A DNA stretch of 64,000 nt from Lachnospiraceae bacterium (GTDB taxonomy: Bacteria > Bacillota > Clostridia > Lachnospirales > Lachnospiraceae). Each line of letters begins with the position of its first letter. Positions within the stretch are counted from its first letter, which is position 1. Below, in pieces: positions 45,745 through 55,052 of the stretch. The notes beneath the pieces are model-generated. The model made no database searches and was not told where the DNA came from. It was given only the letters and a program-made list of their open reading frames with translations. Location of the stretch: NCBI GenBank assembly GCA_017453065.1, contig JAFTKW010000019.1:175577-239576 (forward strand), read 5' to 3'. The translations under genes were made by a program, and so were the position numbers.

Positions 45745-48012
45745 ATGAATAACAAATTGTACAAATTAATGAACTGGCCAGCAATTGAAGAAGTTATTTA
45801 TTCGGAAACTTCAAATCCACATGCACTGTTGGGACCACATCCACAGGGAACTGGTTCTTTGGTGCAGATGTTTTATCCGGGAGCAAAGGAAGTAACTTTG
45901 CAATTTGTGGAAGACATGCGAGAGATACCTATGGAAATGGCAGATGAAGATGGGTTTTTTGCAGTCCTGCTGCCAAACAAAAAGGTTCCTGCGTATAGAT
46001 ATATCGTGAGTTTTGAAGATGGCAATACATTGACGATGCAGGATGCCTATAGACACAAGTGTCTGATTACAGAAAAGGATGAACTTCTTTTTGCAGAAGG
46101 CATTCACTACAATATTTATGAAAAAATGGGTGCACACCCAATGACCCTGGATGGAGAGGAAGGCACCTATTTTGCTGTGTGGGCACCAAACGCGCTTCGT
46201 GTCAGTGTAGTTGGAGATTTCAACGGCTGGGACGGAAGAATTCATCAGATGCGTAAAACTAAAACGGGTATTTTTGAAATCTTTGTTCCAGGGGCTAAGG
46301 CTGGACAAAATTATAAATATGAATTGAAGCTAAAGGGTGGTTTGACTTATTTGAAGGCCGATCCTTATGCCAATAGTTCTCAGCTTCGTCCAGAGAATGC
46401 ATCTGTCATAGCAAACTTAAACTATAAGTGGAAAGATGACAAATGGATGGAGGCTAGAAAGAAAAAGAATACCGCCGCTCCTATGAGTGTATACGAAGTC
46501 TATCTTGGTTCAGTGCTAAAACCAAAGGATGGAAGAGAATTTGCCAACTACCGCGAAATTGCACCAGTACTTCGTGATAATGTTTTGCAAATGGGTTATA
46601 CACATGTGGAAATTATGCCTGTGATGGAGCACCCTTTTGATGCTTCTTGGGGATATCAAGTGATTGGATATTATGCACCAACCTCCAGATATGGTTCACC
46701 TGAAGACTTTATGTATTTGATTGATACTCTTCATAAAGCAAATATTGGCGTAATTTTAGACTGGGTACCAGCTCATTTCCCAAGGGATACTCATGGATTG
46801 TCCAATTTTGACGGAACCTGTCTTTACGAGCATTTAGATCCTAGACAGGGAGCTCATCCACATTGGGGTACGCTGATTTACAATTATGGCAGAGCAGAAG
46901 TGAAGAACTATTTGATTTCCAATGCTTTATATTGGGCCGAAAAATACCATGTAGATGGAATACGAATGGATGCGGTTGCCTCCATGTTATATCTAGATTA
47001 CGGCAAAAATGATGGAGAATGGGTAGCCAACATTTATGGCTCCAACGAAAATTTAGAGGCGCTGGAATTCATTAAACATCTGAACTCTATCATGAAAAAA
47101 CGAAATCCTGGAGTACTGATGATAGCCGAAGAAAGCACTGCTTGGCCTATGATTACAGGAGATTTAAATGAGGGTGGATTAGGCTTTGACTATAAGTGGA
47201 ATATGGGCTGGATGAATGATTATCTCGGTTATATTAGTCAAGATCCATATTTTAGATCCTATCATCACAATGAACTTACCTTCAGTATGATTTATGCCTA
47301 CAGTGAAAAATTCATGTTGGTATTTTCTCATGATGAAGTGGTTCATGGCAAATCCTCCATGATTGGCAAGATGCCAGGGGATATACCTGAAAAGTTTGCA
47401 AATCTGAGACTTACTTATGCTTATATGATGACTCATCCCGGAAAGAAACTTCTGTTCATGGGGCAGGATATAGGCGAATTTGATGAGTGGAATGAAGGAA
47501 GGGAAGTGCAATGGGAACTTCTTGAAACTTCCTCTCACAAGGGCATCAATGATTTGGTTCGTGATTTAAACAAGCTTTATACTTCTTCAACTGCTCTTTA
47601 TGAGTTGGACGAACAATACACTGGTTTTGAATGGATTAACTGCATTACTTCTGAGCGAAATTATTTGGCTTATCTGCGTAAAGGAAAGAAAAAGGATGAT
47701 ATACTGCTGGTTGTAGCCAATTTCTCTGGTGCTGCTCAGGATATCACTGTGGGTGTGCCTTTTGCTGGTAAGTACAAGGAAATATTAAATACAGATGATG
47801 TGAAATATGGTGGACAAGGCAACGTCAATTCCAGAGTGAAAGCTGCAGCGAACAAAGAATGGGATGACAGAGACCAATCTATTACAGTTAAGATGGCACC
47901 ATTAACGGTTTCTATTTTGAAATACATTCCATATACCAAAGAAGAACTAGAAAAAAAGAAACAGGCAAAGGCCAAAAAGGCAGTTGCTAAAAAGGAAACT
48001 AAAAAATGTTAG
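45745..48012 (+). CDS. glgB: 1,4-alpha-glucan (glycogen) branching enzyme
   Basis: Makes alpha-1,6 branches in glycogen. An N-terminal GlgB domain and a CBM48 (YFAVWAPNALRVSVVGDFNGWDG-like) precede the GH13 barrel. Here all catalytic residues are intact: GIRMDAVASML (Asp nucleophile), AEESTAWP (Glu), and FSHDEVVHGK (His-Asp). The last 25 residues are a Lys/Ala-rich tail (KKKQAKAKKAVAKKE). ATG 45745, third of three consecutive ATGs, is best placed (7 nt) after GGAGG. Its end overlaps mscS by 7 bases. 755 residues. Confidence 0.95.
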   Translation: MNNKLYKLMNWPAIEEVIYSETSNPHALLGPHPQGTGSLVQMFYPGAKEVTLQFVEDMREIPMEMADEDGFFAVLLPNKKVPAYRYIVSFEDGNTLTMQDAYRHKCLITEKDELLFAEGIHYNIYEKMGAHPMTLDGEEGTYFAVWAPNALRVSVVGDFNGWDGRIHQMRKTKTGIFEIFVPGAKAGQNYKYELKLKGGLTYLKADPYANSSQLRPENASVIANLNYKWKDDKWMEARKKKNTAAPMSVYEVYLGSVLKPKDGREFANYREIAPVLRDNVLQMGYTHVEIMPVMEHPFDASWGYQVIGYYAPTSRYGSPEDFMYLIDTLHKANIGVILDWVPAHFPRDTHGLSNFDGTCLYEHLDPRQGAHPHWGTLIYNYGRAEVKNYLISNALYWAEKYHVDGIRMDAVASMLYLDYGKNDGEWVANIYGSNENLEALEFIKHLNSIMKKRNPGVLMIAEESTAWPMITGDLNEGGLGFDYKWNMGWMNDYLGYISQDPYFRSYHHNELTFSMIYAYSEKFMLVFSHDEVVHGKSSMIGKMPGDIPEKFANLRLTYAYMMTHPGKKLLFMGQDIGEFDEWNEGREVQWELLETSSHKGINDLVRDLNKLYTSSTALYELDEQYTGFEWINCITSERNYLAYLRKGKKKDDILLVVANFSGAAQDITVGVPFAGKYKEILNTDDVKYGGQGNVNSRVKAAANKEWDDRDQSITVKMAPLTVSILKYIPYTKEELEKKKQAKAKKAVAKKETKKC

Positions 48013-48863
48013 CATTATTATTTAAATTCAATTTTTATGGAAGTGAAGTAATTACACAAATGCTGGAGGCGCTCCCCGGTAAACTGATAGCTTTTGGACT
48101 TCGCGTATTGTTTTCTGTGGCAGTATTCTTTATCGGTTCAAAACTGATTAAACTGGTACGTAAAATATTGAAAAGAACGCTTACAAAGGCAGATGCAGAG
48201 GTAGGCTTGATACAGTTTTTGGACTCTTTTGCCAAAATGTCACTCTATATACTGCTTGTGTTTACCATAGCTACGACTTTTGGGGTGGATGCTGCCAGTG
48301 TCATTGCGTTGATTGGCTCTGCAGGAGTAGCAATCGGTCTTGCTTTGCAGGGAAGTCTTTCTAACTTTGCAGGTGGTGTGTTGATTCTTTTGTTAAAACC
48401 ATTCGTAGTGGGAGACTACATTAAAGAAGATTCGGCTGGAAATGAAGGAACTGTTTCTGAAATACAACTGTTTTATACCAAGTTGAGAACAGGTGACAAC
48501 AAGATCATCGTGCTCCCGAATGGAACTCTTGCCAATACTAGTTTGACGAATTATTCTACATGCGAGTTTCGAAGATTGGATCTTGTGGTTGGCATCAGTT
48601 ATGATGCAGATGTGAAACTAGCAAAATCTGTTTTGGAGCAACTTGTTTTGAAAGAAGAGAAAACTTGTAAAGATAAAGAGATGATTGTATATGTGGATTC
48701 CCTTGCCTCGAGTAGTGTCGATATAGCTATCCGCTGTTGGGTCAAAAATGAAGATTACTGGGAAGTGAGACGTAGACTTACAGAAGAAATGAAATATGTG
48801 CTTGAGGGTGCAGGAATACCAATTCCATTCCCTCAAATGGATGTTCACGTGAAAAATTCTTAA
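48006..48863 (+). CDS. mscS: Small-conductance mechanosensitive channel, MscS type
   Basis: A 285-residue tension-gated channel protecting cells from osmotic downshock. Three membrane spans lie in the first 130 residues; the pore helix reads GVAIGLALQGSLSNFAGGV, with the Gly/Ala packing typical of MscS TM3, followed by KPFVVGDYI and the cytoplasmic vestibule. It starts within the end of glgB, so the two are co-translated; AAGGA lies 9 nt upstream. Confidence 0.93.
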   Translation: MLALLFKFNFYGSEVITQMLEALPGKLIAFGLRVLFSVAVFFIGSKLIKLVRKILKRTLTKADAEVGLIQFLDSFAKMSLYILLVFTIATTFGVDAASVIALIGSAGVAIGLALQGSLSNFAGGVLILLLKPFVVGDYIKEDSAGNEGTVSEIQLFYTKLRTGDNKIIVLPNGTLANTSLTNYSTCEFRRLDLVVGISYDADVKLAKSVLEQLVLKEEKTCKDKEMIVYVDSLASSSVDIAIRCWVKNEDYWEVRRRLTEEMKYVLEGAGIPIPFPQMDVHVKNS

Positions 48864-48871
48864 GGTTAGTA

Positions 48872-48900
48872 TTGCAAAATGATTTCGTAATATTTATAAT
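48872..48900 (+). promoter_or_regulatory. Sigma-A promoter of tRNA-Thr
   Basis: TTGCAA (48872-48877), 17 nt, perfect TATAAT (48895-48900), 21 nt before the tRNA. Confidence 0.8.
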
Positions 48901-48921
48901 ACAATTTGTGCGTGTGCATAA

Positions 48922-48994
48922 GCTGAAATAGCTCAGTCGGTAGAGCACTTCACTCGTAATGAAGGGGTCGTGGGTTCAAGTCCCATTTTCAGCT
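48922..48994 (+). tRNA. tRNA-Thr (anticodon CGT)
   Basis: A complete 73-nt cloverleaf: acceptor arms GCTGAAA and TTTCAGC with discriminator T, D-arm with AGTCGGTAGA loop, anticodon arm CTTCA/TGAAG around CTCGTAA, and GTTCAAGTC T-loop. The anticodon at 48955-48957 reads ACG (Thr). CCA is not encoded. Confidence 0.97.
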
Positions 48995-49007
48995 GTTGTA
49001 GATATGT

Positions 49008-49034
49008 AACCGGGCCGTTTGGTCCGGTTTTTTT
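49008..49034 (+). terminator. Intrinsic terminator after tRNA-Thr
   Basis: AACCGGGCC (49008-49016) pairs with GGTCCGGTT (49021-49029) with one G-U, followed by T to 49034. Its T run overlaps the last codons of the converging permease gene. Confidence 0.9.
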
Positions 49035-49839
49035 ATTTCTTTTTTTGCTTATAAAAGTGTTCAAGCCATTGAATACATTGATATAGAAGCATGGCGATGA
49101 CGCAGAGTATGAGGATGGAAGTGATAACCATATCCAATTGGAATACCTGTGATCCATAGATAATCAAATAACCTAATCCTCTGCGAGCTGCTAAAAATTC
49201 ACCAATAATAACCCCTACCAATGACAACCCAATATTAACCTTCATAATACTTAATAGGGTAGGAATGCTGCTTGGCAGGATGACTTTAAAAAACTCATCC
49301 CTTTTACTTCCTCCAAGAGTTTTGATGAGCGTAATTTTGTCAGGTTCCACTTCTTTAAAACAGGTATATATACTAATGATTGCACCAAAGATAGCAACAG
49401 ACATACCTGCAATAATAATGGTTTTTGTTCCAGTGCCAAGCCAAACAATGAACAGTGGAGCCAAGGCGGATTTTGGCAGACTGTTTAATACTACAAGATA
49501 GGGTTCTGAGATGTCAGATATTAAAGGAGAGTACCATAGCAAAGCAGCAAACGTTATGCCCAATATTAGAACTAAGGCGAAACTTAACAAAGTCTCAAAT
49601 AGTGTAATTCCTATATGCATAGTCAAATCCTGATGTAAAAAAAGATCTATTGCACATAGAACAACTTTAGAAGGACTGGAAAAAAAGAAGGAATCAATCC
49701 AATGAAATCTGGAAGCAAATTCCCACAATGCTAAAAAGCTCATAAAGAGTAAGAGTCTGGTGGTAGAAACAAATCGATGGTATTTACGGTGATTTGATAG
49801 AAATAATTCTTGGTTTTTAGAAACGACCTGATCATTCAT
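49033..49839 (-). CDS. ABC transporter permease, nitrate/sulfonate/thiamine-precursor type
   Basis: A 268-residue membrane permease of the SsuC/TauC/ThiX family, with about six spans; the EAA-type loop is LIKTLGGSKRDEFFKVILPS near residues 175-194. ATG 49839 (NDQVV start) is chosen, with GGAGG 9 nt upstream, overlapping the ATPase gene by 8 bases. The substrate is unknown. No binding-protein gene lies on either side. Confidence 0.85.
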   Translation of the reverse strand: MNDQVVSKNQELFLSNHRKYHRFVSTTRLLLFMSFLALWEFASRFHWIDSFFFSSPSKVVLCAIDLFLHQDLTMHIGITLFETLLSFALVLILGITFAALLWYSPLISDISEPYLVVLNSLPKSALAPLFIVWLGTGTKTIIIAGMSVAIFGAIISIYTCFKEVEPDKITLIKTLGGSKRDEFFKVILPSSIPTLLSIMKVNIGLSLVGVIIGEFLAARRGLGYLIIYGSQVFQLDMVITSILILCVIAMLLYQCIQWLEHFYKQKKK

Positions 49840-50596
49840 TGGACAATTCCTCCCACAAGAGATTGAAATAATGGTTAAACTCTGGTGCATTTCTTGCTGC
49901 AAGAGGGTGATTTCCTTCTATGCTGAGTGAAATGGGAATTTCGTTTTTGATATTTGCAGGTCTTTGGCTGAAAACAAGTACTTTGTCACTTAGACTGATT
50001 GCTTCTGACAAATCATGAGTGATTAGCAAGACTGTTTTTTTAGAATTGCGTATGATTCTGCCAATGTCGGCGGATACACTTAATCGAGTCTGGTAGTCCA
50101 ATGCGCTGAAGGGTTCGTCTAGGAGAAGCAATTCAGGAGATAGAGCCAAGGTGCGAATCAAAGCAACTCTTTGTCTCATGCCTCCGGAAAGCTCACTGGG
50201 CTTTTGATCTTTAAAATCCCATAGACCATATTCTTTAAATGCCTCTGCAACATAATCAATGTTTTCTTCCGTGAGTTTTCCTGTGATTTCTAAGCCTAAC
50301 AGAGCATTGTCAAAGACGCTTCGCCATTCAAACAAATGGTCTTTTTGAAGCATGTAGCCAAGCTTAGTAGTTTCCATTCCAGTTTTGGTGGCAAACTTTA
50401 TTTCGCCTTCCTCTGGTTTGATTAGACCAGTTATGAGAGAGAGCAGAGTGGATTTTCCACATCCACTGGGTCCCACAACTGCCACAAATTCCCCTGGATA
50501 CAATTCCATGGACAGGTTTTTTAAAACGGATGTTTCGCCTTGGAAAGTGTGGTATGCATAGGAAACATTTTGGATGGATAAAAGTGGTGTAGCCAA
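49832..50596 (-). CDS. ABC transporter ATP-binding protein, SsuB/TauB/ThiZ type
   Basis: A 254-residue ATPase with GPSGCGKST (Walker A), LSGGMRQRVALIR (signature), LLLLDEPFSALD (Walker B) and LITHDLSEA. It pairs with the overlapping permease. The start is a TTG, with AAGGAG 11 nt before it. Sulfonate, nitrate or pyrimidine uptake are all possible; I see no riboswitch in the 168-base gap upstream to decide. Confidence 0.88.
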   Translation of the reverse strand: MATPLLSIQNVSYAYHTFQGETSVLKNLSMELYPGEFVAVVGPSGCGKSTLLSLITGLIKPEEGEIKFATKTGMETTKLGYMLQKDHLFEWRSVFDNALLGLEITGKLTEENIDYVAEAFKEYGLWDFKDQKPSELSGGMRQRVALIRTLALSPELLLLDEPFSALDYQTRLSVSADIGRIIRNSKKTVLLITHDLSEAISLSDKVLVFSQRPANIKNEIPISLSIEGNHPLAARNAPEFNHYFNLLWEELSNE

Positions 50597-50698
50597 TTGT
50601 TTTTATGCTCCTTAAGTAATCTATTTTATCTTATGAAATTTGCATAACTTTGTGCTAAAAAACAGGAAAAGTTTGTACTTCAAAATTTTCTCACTGTA

Positions 50699-50727
50699 TT
50701 GCGATAAATCGAAAAGTATGGTACTAT
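50699..50727 (+). promoter_or_regulatory. Sigma-A promoter of argH
   Basis: TTGCGA (50699-50704), 17 nt, TACTAT (50722-50727), 37 nt before the start codon. Confidence 0.65.
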
Positions 50728-50764
50728 CAAATTTAGATTTAATAATATTTTTTGGAGGCTTTGT

Positions 50765-52159
50765 ATGGCACAGTTATGGGGAGGACGCTTTACCAAAGAA
50801 ACCGACCAGATGGTTTATCAATTTAATGCGTCCATCACTTTCGATAAAAAACTTTTTGAACAGGATATCACAGGTAGTATTGCCCATGTTGTTATGCTTG
50901 GCAAACAGGGCATTCTGACCATGGAAGAGAAAGATCAGATCGTCAAAGGATTGACTCAAATCCGCGAGGATGTAAACACTGGTCGCATTGTGATTGATGA
51001 TACCAAAGAAGATATTCACAGTTTTGTAGAAGCAGAGCTTATTGATCGCATTGGAGATGTGGGAAAGAAACTGCATACAGGCAGAAGCCGAAACGATCAG
51101 GTGGCTTTGGATATGCGTTTGTACACTAGAGAGCATGTGGCATTGATTGATGGACTACTTAAGGATTTGCTTCAAACATTGCTGGATACGATGGAAGCTA
51201 ATTTGTATACCTATATGCCTGGCTTCACACATTTGCAGAAGGCACAGCCAATTACCTTGGCCCATCATTTCGGTGCTTACTTTGAAATGTTCAAGAGAGA
51301 TAGAAGCAGACTGAAAGATATTTTTTATCGCATGAACTATTGTCCTTTAGGGGCGGGTGCTTTAGCAGGTACAACATATCCGCTGGATCGAAATTATAGC
51401 GCTTCTTTGCTTGGCTTTGAAGGCCCTACCATGAATAGTATCGATTCTGTAGCAGATAGAGACTACCTGATTGAATTGATGGCAGCATTGTCTACTATCA
51501 TGATGCACCTTAGTCGTTTTGCGGAAGAGATTATCATTTGGAATTCTAATGAGTACCAGTTTGTTGAAATTGACGATGCCTATTCTACTGGAAGTAGTAT
51601 TATGCCTCAAAAGAAGAATCCGGATATCGCAGAATTGGTTCGTGGCAAGACTGGAAGAGTGTATGGCTCTTTGATGTCTCTTTTGACTACAATGAAAGGC
51701 ATTCCACTTGCATACAACAAGGACATGCAGGAGGACAAAGAGGTTGCGTTTGATGCCATCGAAACAGTGGAAAACTGTTTACCTTTGTTTACAGGCATGA
51801 TTGCTACTTTAAAGTTTAGAAATCAGGTGATGGAAAGAAGCGCTATGAACGGTTTTACCAATGCGACAGATGCTGCTGATTATTTGGTAAACAAGGGAGT
51901 TCCTTTCAGAGATGCACACGGCATCATAGGACGATTAGTGCTTTACTGTATCGAGCAGGATTGTAGTATTGATGAACTCAGTATAGAACAATTGCAATCA
52001 ATTAGTCCTATTTTTGAAGCAGATGTATATGATGCTATCAGTCTAAAGACCTGTGTGGAAAAGCGATTGACCATTGGAGGCCCTGGCCCTGATGCAATGA
52101 AGCAGGTGATCAAGCAACACAAAGAATATTTACAGCAAGAGAGCGGCATGTCCGTTTAA
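50765..52159 (+). CDS. argH: Argininosuccinate lyase
   Basis: Final step of arginine synthesis, releasing fumarate. It begins QLWGGRFTKE-like; the family signature GSSIMPQKKNPD lies near residues 278-289, with HTGRSRNDQVA near 100-110. The length, 464 residues, is normal. GGAGG lies before the ATG. No argG or other arg gene is in the window. Confidence 0.96.
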   Translation: MAQLWGGRFTKETDQMVYQFNASITFDKKLFEQDITGSIAHVVMLGKQGILTMEEKDQIVKGLTQIREDVNTGRIVIDDTKEDIHSFVEAELIDRIGDVGKKLHTGRSRNDQVALDMRLYTREHVALIDGLLKDLLQTLLDTMEANLYTYMPGFTHLQKAQPITLAHHFGAYFEMFKRDRSRLKDIFYRMNYCPLGAGALAGTTYPLDRNYSASLLGFEGPTMNSIDSVADRDYLIELMAALSTIMMHLSRFAEEIIIWNSNEYQFVEIDDAYSTGSSIMPQKKNPDIAELVRGKTGRVYGSLMSLLTTMKGIPLAYNKDMQEDKEVAFDAIETVENCLPLFTGMIATLKFRNQVMERSAMNGFTNATDAADYLVNKGVPFRDAHGIIGRLVLYCIEQDCSIDELSIEQLQSISPIFEADVYDAISLKTCVEKRLTIGGPGPDAMKQVIKQHKEYLQQESGMSV

Positions 52160-52182
52160 TTTATAAGAGGAGAGATGAAAAA

Positions 52183-53268
52183 ATGAGTGAAAAGTTGAAA
52201 GTTGGTATCCTTGGTGGTACCGGTATGGTTGGACAGAGATTTATTTCTCTTTTGGAAGACCATCCATGGTTTGAGGTAACTACAATTGCTGCTAGCCCTC
52301 GTAGTGCTGGCAAAACTTACGAAGAGGCAGTGGGTGATCGCTGGAAAATGACTAAGCCTATGCCTGAAGCAGTAAAGAAAATTGTAGTAATGAATGTCAA
52401 TGAAGTTGAGAAAGTTGCTGCAGAAGTAGATTTTGTGTTTAGTGCTGTTGATATGACGAAAGATGAGATTAAAGCCATTGAAGATGCTTACGCAAAGACA
52501 GAAACTCCTGTTGTATCCAACAACAGCGCTCACAGATGGACACCAGATGTTCCTATGGTTGTGCCAGAGATTAACCCAGACCATATGAATGTCATCGAAT
52601 ATCAGAAAAAGCGTCTTGGAACCACTCGTGGCTTCGTGGCTGTTAAACCAAACTGCTCTATTCAGAGTTATGCACCAGCACTTACCGCATGGGCAGAATT
52701 TGAGCCATACGAAGTTGTTGCAACTACTTACCAGGCAATCTCTGGTGCAGGAAAGACTTTCAAAGACTGGCCTGAAATGGTTGAGAATATCATTCCTTAC
52801 ATTGGTGGTGAGGAAGAAAAGTCTGAAAAAGAACCTCTTCGTATCTGGGGTGAGATTAAGGATGGTGTAATTGTGCCAGCTACTTCTCCAGTCATTACTT
52901 GCCAGTGCATCCGTGTTCCTGTATTGGACGGACATACAGCAGCTGTTTTTGTAAAATTTAGAAAGAAACCAACCAAAGAGCAGTTGATTGAAAAACTTGT
53001 TAACTTTGAAGGTGCACCACAGAAGTTGAATCTTCCAAGTGCTCCAAAGCAGTTTATTCAATATCTAGAAGAAGACAATCGTCCTCAGGTGAAACTGGAT
53101 GTTGACTATGAAAATGGAATGGGTGTAAGCATTGGTCGCATCAGAGAGGATTCTGTTTACGACTTCAAGTTTGTTGGCTTGGCTCACAACACAGTAAGAG
53201 GCGCTGCTGGCGGTGCGGTACTTTGTGCAGAACTTTTGAAGGCACAGGGATATATTACCAAAAAATAA
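52183..53268 (+). CDS. asd: Aspartate-semialdehyde dehydrogenase
   Basis: Makes aspartate semialdehyde for lysine, threonine, methionine and diaminopimelate. LGGTGMVGQRFISLL (NADP loop), the catalytic Cys in AVKPNCSIQSY near residue 161 and HTAAVFVKFRKKP near 250 are seen. At 361 residues it is the longer form also known from archaea and fungi. It follows argH by 23 nt. Confidence 0.95.
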   Translation: MSEKLKVGILGGTGMVGQRFISLLEDHPWFEVTTIAASPRSAGKTYEEAVGDRWKMTKPMPEAVKKIVVMNVNEVEKVAAEVDFVFSAVDMTKDEIKAIEDAYAKTETPVVSNNSAHRWTPDVPMVVPEINPDHMNVIEYQKKRLGTTRGFVAVKPNCSIQSYAPALTAWAEFEPYEVVATTYQAISGAGKTFKDWPEMVENIIPYIGGEEEKSEKEPLRIWGEIKDGVIVPATSPVITCQCIRVPVLDGHTAAVFVKFRKKPTKEQLIEKLVNFEGAPQKLNLPSAPKQFIQYLEEDNRPQVKLDVDYENGMGVSIGRIREDSVYDFKFVGLAHNTVRGAAGGAVLCAELLKAQGYITKK

Positions 53269-53309
53269 GATAAAGCTTATAGATGAAACTATAGGGAGGC
53301 ATTTTGTGT

Positions 53310-55037
53310 ATGGATGAATTGCGCTATCAATTAAATTTATTGAAAGCAATGAATCAAAAATTAAGCGGGCATGAGCATATGTACCGTTTGATTTGTGATA
53401 GTCTGGGAGATGCCTTCCTTTATTGTTCTCTTGAAAAAGGAGAAATCAATGTAGTTGGCAAACTAGAGGCAATAGATAGTTATACCTTTAGAGATTTAAA
53501 AGATTTAAACATATTATGCGACGTAGTGGCAGAGGAATTTTCTCTGCCTCTTCGTGCGTTATTGTTTCTTGAAAAAGAAGATGAAGAACGCAGATCTTTA
53601 GACTGCAAAATGAAAGACGACAAGACCTGGCTTCGATTTGAGGCGGTTGTTTATTACAACAAAAATGGTGAGCCAGCAGATAAAGTTATTAAGATTGAAG
53701 ACATAACCAAAAATATGCTTCGTGCAGAAGAAATGCGGTATTTAGCATTCTATGATCCTGCAACAGGGCTGTTTAATCGAAACTACTTTGTGTCTAGATT
53801 AAATGAATTTTTGCTCAAGGCAGAGCAGGAGAACGATGTAGTAAGTGTCATATTTATTGACATTGATGGTTTTAAGAATATTAACGATGGATTTGGCCTT
53901 TTAATTGGTGACGAGATAGTACAACAGATTGGCCAATATTTAAATGAGTTTTCTTCCGACAAATGTCTAGTGAGTCATTTATACACAGATGTATTTTGCA
54001 TTGCTGTTTATGATCCAACAAAAGATAGAAGTATTGATTTTGTCACCAGTACAATTAACAAACGCTTTGCGGATGGCTTTGTTCTCAGCAATGGAGAACG
54101 TTTTACTTTTACAGCCAGTATGGGCGTGGCAGAGTATCCTGAGGCAGCCACTTCCAGTATTGATTTGCTGAATTGTGCTGAAATTGTAATGTTCAAAGCC
54201 AAAGAAAATGGAAGAGGCGCTGGTATGGTTCAGTACTTTGACGCTGCTATATTACAGGACTTCTTAAAGAAAGCGGAAATAGAGAACAAACTAAAAGATG
54301 CTGTTTTTCGCAAGAATTTTGAAATGTATTTTCAACCACAGTATTTTTCAGACAATGAGAGACTTCGTGGCGTGGAGGCACTGATTCGATGGAAATCCGA
54401 TGGGGGGAAGATGGTTAGTCCATCCGTGTTTATTCCAATTGCAGAAAAAAACGGTCTGATTATGGAAATTGGAACCTGGGTTTTGAGTGAAACGCTTAGT
54501 ATCTTTAAAAAGTGGAAGGATAAATACAATTATCCAATGATTATGTCTGTCAACATTTCTGCGATGCAGTACAAGCAGGACCGTTTTGTAAATGAGTTGC
54601 TAGATTTGTTGCATAAATACGATATTAAGCCTGAAGAATTAGAACTTGAGATTACCGAAACCCTTTTTATCGAAGACATAGAAGAGGTAAAGGAAAAACT
54701 ACATATTCTCAGAGATTACGGTGTCCGTATTTCTCTGGATGATTTCGGAACAGGTTTTTCTTCGCTGGCGTATCTGCAAGGACTTCCAATTGATACACTG
54801 AAGATAGACAAGAGTTTTATTGACAATGTTGGACAGGAGGGTTCTGGAAGAATTATCACAGAATCCATTATCCAACTAGTAGAAAGATTGGGATATGAAA
54901 CGGTAGCAGAAGGCGTGGAAACTGCAGAGCAATATGCATACTTAAAAGAGGCTGGGTGTGATATTATCCAAGGATATTTGCTGGGCAAACCAATGCCAGA
55001 ACATGAAATTGATAAACTGTTGATTAGATTATTGTAA
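53310..55037 (+). CDS. Degenerate GGDEF plus intact EAL domain protein (c-di-GMP phosphodiesterase)
   Basis: A soluble 575-residue signalling protein. An N-terminal sensor-like region (about 1-150) precedes a GGDEF domain whose DIDGFKNIND half is intact but whose active loop reads Y225-T-D-V-F229 instead of GG(D/E)EF, so cyclase activity is unlikely. The EAL domain is intact: EAL at 356-358, an NIS loop, LEITET, DDFGTG at 477-482 and AEGVET. It should hydrolyse c-di-GMP, perhaps with the dead GGDEF as a GTP sensor (inference). ATG 53310 is preferred over TTG 53304. Confidence 0.9.
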   Translation: MDELRYQLNLLKAMNQKLSGHEHMYRLICDSLGDAFLYCSLEKGEINVVGKLEAIDSYTFRDLKDLNILCDVVAEEFSLPLRALLFLEKEDEERRSLDCKMKDDKTWLRFEAVVYYNKNGEPADKVIKIEDITKNMLRAEEMRYLAFYDPATGLFNRNYFVSRLNEFLLKAEQENDVVSVIFIDIDGFKNINDGFGLLIGDEIVQQIGQYLNEFSSDKCLVSHLYTDVFCIAVYDPTKDRSIDFVTSTINKRFADGFVLSNGERFTFTASMGVAEYPEAATSSIDLLNCAEIVMFKAKENGRGAGMVQYFDAAILQDFLKKAEIENKLKDAVFRKNFEMYFQPQYFSDNERLRGVEALIRWKSDGGKMVSPSVFIPIAEKNGLIMEIGTWVLSETLSIFKKWKDKYNYPMIMSVNISAMQYKQDRFVNELLDLLHKYDIKPEELELEITETLFIEDIEEVKEKLHILRDYGVRISLDDFGTGFSSLAYLQGLPIDTLKIDKSFIDNVGQEGSGRIITESIIQLVERLGYETVAEGVETAEQYAYLKEAGCDIIQGYLLGKPMPEHEIDKLLIRLL

Positions 55038-55052
55038 TTTAGTGGGGGAAAT

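Noticed and set aside
48922-50596. Possible integration of the ABC genes at tRNA-Thr
   Set aside because: No integrase, no repeated tRNA 3' end and no clear change in base use were seen.
52156-53061. A 301-codon open frame antisense to asd
   Set aside because: Same reasoning: a shadow of a real, conserved gene with no start signal or recognisable domain.
53904-53912. The GDE in LLIGDEIV as the GGDEF active loop
   Set aside because: By order in the domain it is the earlier GHxxGD-type motif; the true active loop comes about 25 residues later and reads YTDVF.
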